This document shows, in pieces, positions 7,810 through 15,022 of a DNA stretch of 64,000 bases (its first letter is position 1; the number at the start of each line of letters is the position of its first letter). The DNA is from Moorena sp. SIOASIH (GTDB lineage: Bacteria; Cyanobacteriota; Cyanobacteriia; Cyanobacteriales; Coleofasciculaceae), in the NCBI RefSeq assembly GCF_010671925.1, contig NZ_JAAHIH010000006.1, positions 434,001-498,000 of the forward strand, written 5' to 3'. The notes under the pieces were generated by a model. That model was not told the DNA's origin. It saw only the letters and a list, made by a program, of their open reading frames with translations, and searched no databases. The translations under genes and the position numbers were made by a program.

Positions 7810-7944
7810 GAATCAATTCGCGCAAGTTCAGAAAGCCGTTGTTTCACACACGGGATTTGAACCCGCATATTCTCGATTTTGAGTCAAGTGCCTTTCCATT
7901 TGGCGAGTATGAAAGCTTTCCGGGTCAGGGCGCGAAGGTGACTC
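7810..7944 (-). ncRNA. Y-like RNA B2: tRNA-Leu mimic
   Basis: Copy of B1 with the same outer stem, GCCCTGAC/GAACTTGC internal loop and tRNA-Leu-like core (anticodon-like loop CTCAAAA, T loop TTCAAAT). Differences from B1 lie near the 3' acceptor-like tail (GAAACAACGGC here, GATACAACAGC in B1). The stems are retained in both copies, which suggests both are under structural constraint or the duplication is recent. Confidence 0.8.
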
Positions 7945-7998
7945 AGTGAATTTTTAAAATTGTTTAGTTATGGCAGTGAAAACCACTAGAATTAGGGT

Positions 7999-8146
7999 CC
8001 CCGCGCAAGTCAGTAAAGCTTTTAAGAAAATGATGCTCTATCCATTTGAGCTACAGCGGCAAATAGCGCCGCTGATAGGATTCGAACCTATAACCTTCCG
8101 ATTAGTAGATCGGTAGTATGTAAGCTTCAGCAGTTAGGGCGCGGGG
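7999..8146 (-). ncRNA. Y-like RNA A2: circularly permuted tRNA mimic
   Basis: Copy of A1 with the same CCCCGCGC/GCGCGGGG closing stem and permuted tRNA-like core. One base differs in the anticodon-like loop and one near the 5' internal loop (AACTGCTG here, AACCGCTG in A1). It follows the 3' end of RNA C by about 19 nt on the minus strand. Confidence 0.82.
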
Positions 8147-8165
8147 GGAAATTTGGAACAATTGC

Positions 8166-8351
8166 TCCTGTGCAAGTTAACAAAAGCTTTTTAGCAACTT
8201 ACGACCGTCCTCACCAAGCATGGCTTAGCAGTGGACACGCACGCCAAATCTCTGTAAGACAATGGCTTAGTGCTCGCGCTCCTCGGTTACCCGAGTTTGC
8301 TACCTTAGGATCGTTATCTGTGTGTAGGCTTCTTGAGATCAGGGCACAGGA
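8166..8351 (-). ncRNA. Y-like RNA C: mimic of 23S rRNA helix 70/71 region
   Basis: RNA of about 186 nt. The ends pair perfectly (TCCTGTGC/GCACAGGA). The internal loop has GCCCTGAT opposite TAACTTGC, followed by the stem AGAAGC/GCTTTT. The core contains TAACG-A-TCCTAAGGTAGC-A-AA (8316-8296), matching the highly conserved 23S rRNA segment TAACGGTCCTAAGGTAGCGAAA except for two G-to-A changes. A hairpin CTCGG-GTAA-CCGAG follows, in the place of helix 71. The rest of the core (to about 8195) forms further hairpins, such as AAGC-CAT-GCTT, that I could not match to a known RNA. It is the first RNA after the 66-residue gene. Confidence 0.75.
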
Positions 8352-8387
8352 CAAAAGGTTTAACCTAACACCTTTTAACCATAAACC

Positions 8388-8588
8388 TTAACCATAAACC
8401 GCTTCAGGTCTGATAATCAGATTGCGGTTGGTACTGCGGTCAATGACATAAGAGGTAAAGCGCTCTGGGGCTACATCAAAGTACTTCGCAAGTTGCTGTT
8501 TAACAGCAATATCGTTCATACTTTTGGCTATACCCAGCTGACCTTCAGCAATGTCGTAGGAACGACCTTCAAACCGAACATGAATCAT
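8388..8588 (-). CDS. small conserved-looking protein at the head of the TROVE/RNA locus
   Basis: The 66-residue protein starts MIHVRFEGRSYDIAEGQLGI and ends in NLIIRPEAVYG. A strong ribosome-binding site (AAGGAGGG) lies 7 nt before the ATG at 8588 and a consensus promoter lies further upstream, so it is very likely translated. It is small and mixed alpha/beta, without cysteines or membrane segments. I recall similar short proteins near TROVE or RtcB genes in cyanobacteria, but its function is unknown to me. It is the first gene of the minus-strand block; RNA C begins 37 nt after its stop. Confidence 0.75.
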   Translation of the reverse strand: MIHVRFEGRSYDIAEGQLGIAKSMNDIAVKQQLAKYFDVAPERFTSYVIDRSTNRNLIIRPEAVYG

Positions 8589-8636
8589 TGGGCATCCCTC
8601 CTTGTAGCGCGATGTTTTCTCTTTAACCTTACTTTT

Positions 8637-8665
8637 ATACTACATGCATATTACAAATGTGTCAA
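8637..8665 (-). promoter_or_regulatory. consensus sigma-70 type promoter for the TROVE/RNA locus
   Basis: On the minus strand TTGACA (8665-8660) is followed after exactly 17 nt by TAGTAT (8642-8637). Transcription would begin near 8630, giving a leader of about 40 nt before the 66-residue gene. The perfect -35 and spacing suggest strong constitutive expression of the gene and probably of the RNAs downstream. Confidence 0.75.
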
Positions 8666-8744
8666 GTCCTTGGCACAAAATTTTTTAGGACTTAGGCAAA
8701 ACTCGTATATATAATGGATAGCACCGAACTTAATATGATACTAA

Positions 8745-9170
8745 GTGGCAGCCAAGCCATGGTGATTTGGGACCCATCCCATCAAAGGTCACCACCGCCC
8801 CCTTGAGGGTAAGCAACAACAGCCGTAGCGGCACCGCTGTGATGTCATGGGATTTGCGATCAACTTTTTGCTGAGCCAGCACTAGTTCATGGTCACTGCT
8901 AATAACACTCACACTTTGCAAGGCTTTGAGTTGACCTTCTTGATCCTAGGAACCTTTGGCAGTCTTGCCATAGATATCAATTAGTACAAAACCCAATTTC
9001 GTCGTGATGCTGCTCACCCAACTCATCTAACCATGGGCGCGATCGCGTTATCGTAGGTTTCAATAACCACAAACCCATCCGCGCCTGAGAGCACAGCCAA
9101 AATACCAATCGTGATCATCGCCACCAAGCTATGATTTTTCCTTATCCACACCATTATTTCCATTGGGCGG
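8745..9170 (-). pseudogene. degraded ISAs1-family transposase
   Basis: Translating the minus strand across several frames gives pieces typical of ISAs1 (H-repeat) transposases. These are an N-terminal MVWIRKNHSLVAMITIGILA-like stretch followed by VLSGADGFVVIETYDNAIAP, then DIYGKTAKG, LKALQSVSVISSDHELVLAQ, QKVDRKSHDITAVP and LKGAVVTFDGMG. Stops, frameshifts and an internal deletion separate them, so it is a relic. It lies just upstream of the TROVE/RNA promoter. Confidence 0.7.
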
Positions 9171-9223
9171 TGGATTGTAGGTACACAACGAGAATTAATA
9201 AGTAATTTATTTTGTTATTAAGT

Positions 9224-11947
9224 ATGGTTCCATTTCAGTGGGTTGATGCAACAGATTTAAATCTATGGGCTAATCGCAGGGATGCTCAAGCCCGATTGCC
9301 CCAGTTATTGCGTCGCCTCATTCATGCTACAGTCCAGCAACCTCAACGGGTTGTGTTTTCAGCTGGTGATAGCGTTCAAATGGCGGGATGGGATGGCATT
9401 GTGGACGCACCTGAAGGTAATAGTTTTGTTCCTAATGGCTATTCAGTGTGGGAACTTGGAGTTAAGAAAGGTGTTAAGGGTAAAGCAGATGGTGATTATG
9501 ATAAGCGTGTTAAAAATGCTCTAGGAGTGATTCCTGCTGAAACCACTTTTGTTTTTGTTACCCTCCGACGATGGACTAAGAAGGATAAGTGGGAGAAAGA
9601 GAAGAAAAGTGAAAGAATATGGGCTGATGTAAGGGCTTATGATGCTGATGACTTAGAACAGTGGTTAGAAAAGGCTCATGGTGTTCATGCTTGGTTAGCT
9701 CGGTTAATGGGGAAGTGGCCAGAGGAAGCTCAGGATATTAGTAGCTTCTGGGATGATTGGAAAAACTATACTTCACCAGCAATGAATACACAGTTACATC
9801 TTGCAGGCAGAGAGGAAGAAGTTGAAAACGTTCACAATTGGTTGCAAGGAGAAGCATCAAAACTTACTATCCAAGCAGATACTCCTGAAGAAGCAATTGC
9901 ATTTTTTGCAGCAGTTATTCATCAAATGCCAGAGGCACAAAATGTAAACTATTTATCTCGGTGTATTATTGTTCAAAATGAGTCTTCATGGCGGTATTTT
10001 GCTAGCACCCAAGAATCACTAATTTTAATCCCAGCATTTGAACAACCAAAATTTTTACCAAAAGAGCATCATATTCTTATTCCCATTGGTAGAGATATTA
10101 GTCGCCCTAAAGCAGGATTAGTGCTTTCACGCCCCAATAAAACAGACTTTAGGCAGGCTTTGGTAGATATGGGGCTATCAGAAGAACGAGCCGATAACTT
10201 AATTAAAAATTCCAAGCGAAATCTCAACGTTTTACGGCGACTAATTGCAGTTGCACCAGAAATACATACTCCCGATTGGGCAAAATCAGAAAATGCCCGA
10301 TCACTCATTACAGTTTTACTTGCTGGAGCATGGGATGAGTCAAAAGAAGGTGACAAAGAAGTTATAGCTCAACTAGCTCGCAAACCCTATAAAGAAGTTG
10401 AAGGAGATATCTTACGTTGGGTCAATAGTTCTGACCCCCCTGTTCGAAAAGTGGGAAGTGTTTGGCAGTTAATTTCCCGCGAAGATTCATGGAATCTTTT
10501 ATCACGCTTTATTGTCCGTGACGACATCGAAGCATTTACAAGTATTACACTCTCGGTTTTAGGAACCATTGATGGACAATATGAGTTACCCTTAAACCAA
10601 AGATTTGCAGCCAGCATATATGGTAAGGGGTTGCCAAACTCAGGCTTTCTAAGAACGGGACTGGCAGAAACTTTAGCTATTTTGGCAACACGGGGGCTAG
10701 AGTCGGAAACTCAAGATATAATGCCTGCCCAGCAAAGAGTCTCTGGAATTATACATCAGTTGTTAAATGCCAACGTTGACTGGCATATGTGGGCATCACT
10801 AGCATATTTGTTACCCACTTTGGCGGAAGCAGCACCAGAAGCATTTTTGGAAACTGTTGACTATGGACTTGCAGGAGATAATCCCATCTTACTGCAATTA
10901 TTTTTACAAGAGGAATTTTTTGGTGGTAGTCCTCACACGGGCTTGCTTTGGGCTTTGGAAGTGCTTGTTTCGGAACCGCAATATCTGTCACAAGTTACGC
11001 TGATTCTTGCTAAACTTTCCAGGCTCGATCCAGGTGGAAAAATTCTCAACCGTCCATTTGGTAGCTTGTGTGAAATTTTTCTATGCTGGAAGCCCCAAAC
11101 ACCAGCTAACTTGACACAACCCTTGCGAGTTATTGATACACTTATTGCCCGTGAACCGGATATTGCTTGGCAGCTTTTGTTTAACTTGCTTCCAAAAATT
11201 ACCGGCGATATTTCACTCCCAATTTATAAACCTCGTTGGCGAGATTGGAATGAGGATTTTACCCCACAAGTTACTACGTCTGAAGACTGGGAGAATATAG
11301 ATGCTGTTATGCAGCGACTCCTTGATAATATGGGAAATGATAGTAAAAAACTATGTGCTATTCTTAACAAGATAGAGTCTATTCCAGCTCAATTACAATA
11401 TAAAACTATCAATTTTTTACTTGAAGTAGATACCATCAATATCCAACTAAAAGACTTAGCTATAATCTGTGATACCCTCAGAGCAATAATTCACAAACAC
11501 AAAAAAAGATATAATGCTAAGTGGGCATTGCCAGCCGATGTAATTGATAAACTTTACTTGTTATACCAAAAATTTGAACCCCAAGATATAAGATATCGTT
11601 ATACCTGGTTATTTTCATCCAACAAGTATAACTTCCTTTATTGTATTCATAAAGAGGATATTCATAGGGATAGGGAAACAAACTATAAAAAAATAAAGCA
11701 AGCACAAACAGCAGCAGCGAGGAAAATTTACTTTCAATCTAATATAATTAGTATTTTAGAAATGGCAGCATTTGTTAAAGAGCCTGGTTTGCTAGGTGCT
11801 GCAATCGCGAACATAGAAAATATTACGGAAGAATCTGAAATAAGTTTACTTTACGAAACTCTTGGAAATGATAAAAATGCACTTAATGCTTTCGGAATAG
11901 GATTTATAGGTCGCCGTCTCGAAAAATATGGATGGACTTGGGCATAA
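9224..11947 (+). CDS. large defence-like protein, N-terminal part (interrupted gene)
   Basis: The frame gives 907 residues from ATG 9224 (a TTG at 9212 is an alternative). The N-terminus carries the block GWDG (D57), VWELG (E77) and KADGDYDKR (87-95), then a VTLRRW strand. This arrangement recalls PD-(D/E)xK-like nuclease domains at the front of large antiviral NTPases, although a canonical E-x-K is not visible. The middle, where a P-loop would be expected (near LTIQADTPEEAIAF), has no Walker A motif. The rest is helical repeat-like. The stop TAA at 11945 is in frame with the following 342-residue reading frame, so this is probably the first two-thirds of one gene of about 1,266 codons. Confidence 0.65.
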   Translation: MVPFQWVDATDLNLWANRRDAQARLPQLLRRLIHATVQQPQRVVFSAGDSVQMAGWDGIVDAPEGNSFVPNGYSVWELGVKKGVKGKADGDYDKRVKNALGVIPAETTFVFVTLRRWTKKDKWEKEKKSERIWADVRAYDADDLEQWLEKAHGVHAWLARLMGKWPEEAQDISSFWDDWKNYTSPAMNTQLHLAGREEEVENVHNWLQGEASKLTIQADTPEEAIAFFAAVIHQMPEAQNVNYLSRCIIVQNESSWRYFASTQESLILIPAFEQPKFLPKEHHILIPIGRDISRPKAGLVLSRPNKTDFRQALVDMGLSEERADNLIKNSKRNLNVLRRLIAVAPEIHTPDWAKSENARSLITVLLAGAWDESKEGDKEVIAQLARKPYKEVEGDILRWVNSSDPPVRKVGSVWQLISREDSWNLLSRFIVRDDIEAFTSITLSVLGTIDGQYELPLNQRFAASIYGKGLPNSGFLRTGLAETLAILATRGLESETQDIMPAQQRVSGIIHQLLNANVDWHMWASLAYLLPTLAEAAPEAFLETVDYGLAGDNPILLQLFLQEEFFGGSPHTGLLWALEVLVSEPQYLSQVTLILAKLSRLDPGGKILNRPFGSLCEIFLCWKPQTPANLTQPLRVIDTLIAREPDIAWQLLFNLLPKITGDISLPIYKPRWRDWNEDFTPQVTTSEDWENIDAVMQRLLDNMGNDSKKLCAILNKIESIPAQLQYKTINFLLEVDTINIQLKDLAIICDTLRAIIHKHKKRYNAKWALPADVIDKLYLLYQKFEPQDIRYRYTWLFSSNKYNFLYCIHKEDIHRDRETNYKKIKQAQTAAARKIYFQSNIISILEMAAFVKEPGLLGAAIANIENITEESEISLLYETLGNDKNALNAFGIGFIGRRLEKYGWTWA

Positions 11948-11992
11948 AATATTATTGAGTTCGCAAAAAATAACCATTGGTATGAACAGAAA

Positions 11993-13021
11993 GTGATTAA
12001 TTTTTTCTATGGGTTGCCTTTTGATAAACGCAGTTGGGATTTGTTAATTACTTTTGGTGATGAATTAGAAAACTTATACTGGCAGACCATTAACATACAC
12101 TGGTTTAACAAAGATGACTGTGAAAAAATATGTGTTAAGTTGTTAGCATCCAATCGTCCCTATGCAGCACTAAATCTACTAGTGAGTTTATACGATGATG
12201 AGATAACTCAATTACTACCATCAATTCTATTAGTAGATATCCTTGAAAAAGCCGCCTCAGTTGACCCTTACACAGAAAAATCACTACCTGATACCAATCG
12301 TAATAACTACTACATCGAAGAGATTTTTGATGTTTTAGATAAAGCAGACGATATCGAAGATAACAAACTCGCTTTTTTGGAGTTGATACACTTCCCGCTA
12401 CTAGTTCATTCCATAAGACAGCCTAAACTTCTTTACCAACAACTTTCCAAAGATCCTATATTTTTTGTAGAAATTCTGAAGTGTGTGTATAAATCAGAAG
12501 ATGATAGAGATGAATCAGTCGAAATTGATCGAGCTACTTTAAACTATGCGAAGTTAGGGTATAAGCTACTTGAATCATGGCATCAAGTACCTGGTCTTAA
12601 AGAAGATGGGACTGTTGATTTGGAGCAATTAAGAAATTGGGTATCACAGGCAAGGACAGCTAGTCAGGAAAGCGGTAGGGGTAAAATTGCAGATATAAAG
12701 ATTGGTCATATTTTAGCATACGCACCGAAATCATCAGATGGTATATGGCCAGATATCGCAGTGCGAGAAATTATTGAAGAATTTGGAAGTAACGAGATGC
12801 AAGAGGGTATAGCAAATGGTGTTTTTAACAAGCGTGGAGTTGTCACAAGCGCAATAGGTGAAGGTGGAATTCAGGAAAGACAATTAGTAGAAACCTATTC
12901 TTCTTATGCAATGTTAGTAGGAGATAGTTATCCGAGAACAGCGGCTATGTTACGCAGCATTGCTAATCGTTATAACTCTTCTGCTCACCGAGAAGATATT
13001 CGGGCAGATTTAGAAGATTAG
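11993..13021 (+). CDS. C-terminal part of the interrupted defence-like gene
   Basis: This frame continues the 9224-11947 frame exactly (11948 onward has no stop up to 13021), with only the TAA at 11945-11947 between them. Translation through the stop gives KYGWTWA, stop, then NIIEFAKNNHWYEQKVINFF with no loss of helical pattern. The piece ends in a helical region with IADIKIGHILAYAPKSSDGIWPDIAVREII and a terminal SSAHREDIRADLED. The GTG at 11993 could act as a re-start, but no good ribosome-binding site precedes it. Readings: recent nonsense mutation, sequencing error, or read-through. Confidence 0.6.
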   Translation: MINFFYGLPFDKRSWDLLITFGDELENLYWQTINIHWFNKDDCEKICVKLLASNRPYAALNLLVSLYDDEITQLLPSILLVDILEKAASVDPYTEKSLPDTNRNNYYIEEIFDVLDKADDIEDNKLAFLELIHFPLLVHSIRQPKLLYQQLSKDPIFFVEILKCVYKSEDDRDESVEIDRATLNYAKLGYKLLESWHQVPGLKEDGTVDLEQLRNWVSQARTASQESGRGKIADIKIGHILAYAPKSSDGIWPDIAVREIIEEFGSNEMQEGIANGVFNKRGVVTSAIGEGGIQERQLVETYSSYAMLVGDSYPRTAAMLRSIANRYNSSAHREDIRADLED

Positions 13022-13450
13022 GTGTAGATAAACGCGAAGTAAATTGCTCAAAACCTGCTTGTGATATCAGGGTAAACGCATCTTATTTTGAAATTCTTAG
13101 TGGGTATGAGCTGACTGACTGACAAAATGCGGTCACTGTTTTGTCAAACTGTTTGTCAGATGGATGTTTGAGGGATTAAAAAAATCTGAGTGGGAGCCAG
13201 CGTTCTAAGATTTAGATGCCACTCAAAACCATAGAAACGCACTCGAAAAAAAACTGGCGTTCCTGAATTAAGGAATCAATGCGCGATTATCTGATTTTAT
13301 TACAGCCCCCTAAATACCTCGCTTGGGGGGCTAGGAGGGCGAAAGCATACCCAAAATCAGCAACGCCAAAAAATGAGATGACCCATTTACCAGAAAGTTG
13401 TCTCTGACTACCTGTTGCATGCACTTAGCCATACCTTTAGCAAGCTAAAA
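13022..13450. other. intergenic region without a gene
   Basis: No supported gene. It holds a repeated tgtttgtca motif near 13140-13160 and a strong inverted repeat at 13304-13332 (AGCCCCC/GGGGGCT, 15-nt loop). That could act as a transcription terminator for either flanking gene, though no clear U-tract follows. Confidence 0.5.
13304..13332. terminator. GC-rich hairpin between convergent genes
   Basis: AGCCCCC at 13304-13310 pairs with GGGGGCT at 13326-13332. It sits between the convergent defence-like gene and the metallophosphoesterase-like gene. It lacks a run of T, so intrinsic termination is only possible, not shown. Confidence 0.35.
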
Positions 13451-14173
13451 CTAATTACCAGATCCCTTGTTATTGCCATAAAAAACTGTTTTAAACTCTA
13501 GAAAATCGGTATTTGGACTATAAAGCGTATAAGTAGCCTTTCCTGGTTCTTTGCCTACATTTCCTACACCAACAACTCTTCTTTTGGGTGCAGTAATAGT
13601 TTGCACGGGTTGCTGGCGATCTAAAGTCATCACCGAACTATTTACTGAACCTCCTTGTAGTTGATATTCAAATACTTGACCCGAACGACCACAAAAGAGA
13701 TAATTTGCCTGGACTCTTTGCAAGCGGTCTAGCATTTTCCAGGGTAGGGTTTCGGGGGTTAACTCATCGCTGACGCTAACAGTGCTACCGTGAATTAACA
13801 AACAATCTAATTCAAAGAAGCCAAAATGACAGTTGCGTAACCACTGTACGGTTTCGCGAGATACCGAATCCCAAAGAAGTTTAGCAGTTTCTTTACCAAA
13901 GCGCTCGATTAATTCTGTCGGTTCTGGTGTCGAACCCAAACCGTGTAAAGCAAAGCATTGTTCTTCCCACCAACCAACGCATACTTGGGGTTCTAATTCT
14001 CCAGGTAAAGGATTCTGAATTCGTTTAATTACTTGTTCGCTATCTTGGTTAGCTGCTACGATATCGCCCAGAATATAAAATGCATCCACCTTAACGCGCT
14101 GGCGTTTGATATCTGCCAACACTGCTTCGTAAGCTGCGATATTTCCTTCAATTCCGCTTAAAATTGCCCACAT
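13451..14173 (-). CDS. metallophosphoesterase-fold protein lacking metal ligands
   Basis: The 240-residue protein aligns by eye with the adjacent 271-residue metallophosphoesterase (ILSGIEGNIAAYEAVLADI against VISCIHGNYAALDAVLLDI; LIHGSTVSVSDE against FVHGSPNSNHEY). The ligand motifs are gone: DxHGN is GIEGN, GDxxGYGP is GDIVAAN, GNHD is GWWEE, GHTHxP is CGRSGQVF. It is probably a catalytically dead paralogue with a binding or regulatory role. It is last in the folE/COG0523/phosphoesterase row, 33 nt after the previous gene, and likely co-transcribed. Confidence 0.7.
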   Translation of the reverse strand: MWAILSGIEGNIAAYEAVLADIKRQRVKVDAFYILGDIVAANQDSEQVIKRIQNPLPGELEPQVCVGWWEEQCFALHGLGSTPEPTELIERFGKETAKLLWDSVSRETVQWLRNCHFGFFELDCLLIHGSTVSVSDELTPETLPWKMLDRLQRVQANYLFCGRSGQVFEYQLQGGSVNSSVMTLDRQQPVQTITAPKRRVVGVGNVGKEPGKATYTLYSPNTDFLEFKTVFYGNNKGSGN

Positions 14174-14206
14174 TGATTTTCAATTTAAATATTTAAGTAA
14201 TTTAAT

Positions 14207-15022
14207 TTACCTCTCACACACATGAGTCGGATCGTCGGCTTTTTCGGCAAATTCCAAACCTCTAGCCAAACGCCAAGCGAAAATCGGTGGTAAACCAGCA
14301 TCTAAGATGGCAGCGCAGGTTGTTTGATAGTCATACTCCACTTCCCGCAAGTTTACTGCTTGTGTTTCCGTATCATAGATAACATAGGTAGCATTGGGAC
14401 GACCATGACGGGGTTCGCCTACCGAACCGACATTGATAATTCGCTTCAGGGGAGTATTAAAACTTATGGTTGGTTGTTCGTTTATATTGGGTTGACGAAC
14501 TTTAACCTGTAATTGTCCAGAATCTAGGGTGCGGACATAGGGAAAGTGGGTATGTCCGCAAAATAATATATCTGCATCGCTGGAGAGAACTCTTTCTAAA
14601 GCAGTGAAAGCATCCATTTCGGGTAACAAATATTCGTGGTTGCTATTAGGACTACCATGTACGAAACAGAGATTATCTTCTTTGTAGGTATGGGGTAGTT
14701 GGGCTAAATATTCCCTAACTTCGGGATTGACGTGCTTATTTGTCCATTCGTGGGCGATTTTACCTCTTTTTTCCGCCAACAGGGAAGGATAACTACATTC
14801 ACAAGCATTTAGTCCTTCTACAATATCTTCATCCCAACAACCCTGTACAGTGGGAATATCTAAAGAACGAATTTGTTCCACCACTGCATTAGGATAGGGA
14901 CCATAACCCACTAAATCCCCCAGACAATAAATTTTTTCTGCTTTTTGTTGGTCAATATCCAGTAAAACTGCATCTAAAGCTGCATAATTACCATGGATAC
15001 AAGATATCACTGCTATTTTCAT
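14207..15022 (-). CDS. metallophosphoesterase family protein with Cys-substituted ligands
   Basis: The 271-residue protein is a YfcE/calcineurin-like phosphoesterase. The motifs appear in order: SCIHGN (residues 7-12), LGDLVGYGPYP, GCWDED, FVHGSPNSNHEY, CGHTHFPY and NVGSVGEPRHGRP. Normally the first is DxH and the third GN(H/D)D; here the Asp and Asn are both Cys (C8 and the Cys of GCWDED). Two metal ligands have thus changed to thiolates while the His and Asp partners remain. This could reflect a switch to zinc or a redox-sensitive site. It overlaps the COG0523-like gene by 4 nt, so the two are translationally coupled. Confidence 0.8.
   Translation of the reverse strand: MKIAVISCIHGNYAALDAVLLDIDQQKAEKIYCLGDLVGYGPYPNAVVEQIRSLDIPTVQGCWDEDIVEGLNACECSYPSLLAEKRGKIAHEWTNKHVNPEVREYLAQLPHTYKEDNLCFVHGSPNSNHEYLLPEMDAFTALERVLSSDADILFCGHTHFPYVRTLDSGQLQVKVRQPNINEQPTISFNTPLKRIINVGSVGEPRHGRPNATYVIYDTETQAVNLREVEYDYQTTCAAILDAGLPPIFAWRLARGLEFAEKADDPTHVCER

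Larger units (their letters stand above)
7804..8186 (-). repeat. 383-bp direct repeat, copy 2 (RNAs A2 and B2)
   Basis: Second copy of the 7346-7728 segment. The few differences include one in the anticodon-like loop of A (CTGCTA in copy 1, CTACTA here), which would change a serine-type triplet and argues against a decoding role. Confidence 0.95.

Noticed and set aside
7352..8146. Functional tRNA genes (serine- and leucine-type T and anticodon arms)
   Set aside because: The A core is in permuted order with a sealed acceptor end and an odd anticodon loop; the B core lacks a tRNA-Leu long variable arm and its ends run into a longer stem. They are tRNA mimics, not tRNA genes.
8195..8265. Possible 16S decoding-site mimic in RNA C (GTCCAC with GTGAGGAC, GGTCGTAAG)
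   Set aside because: The resemblance to the helix 44 GTCACACC/GGTGAAGTC pair is too weak to claim by eye.
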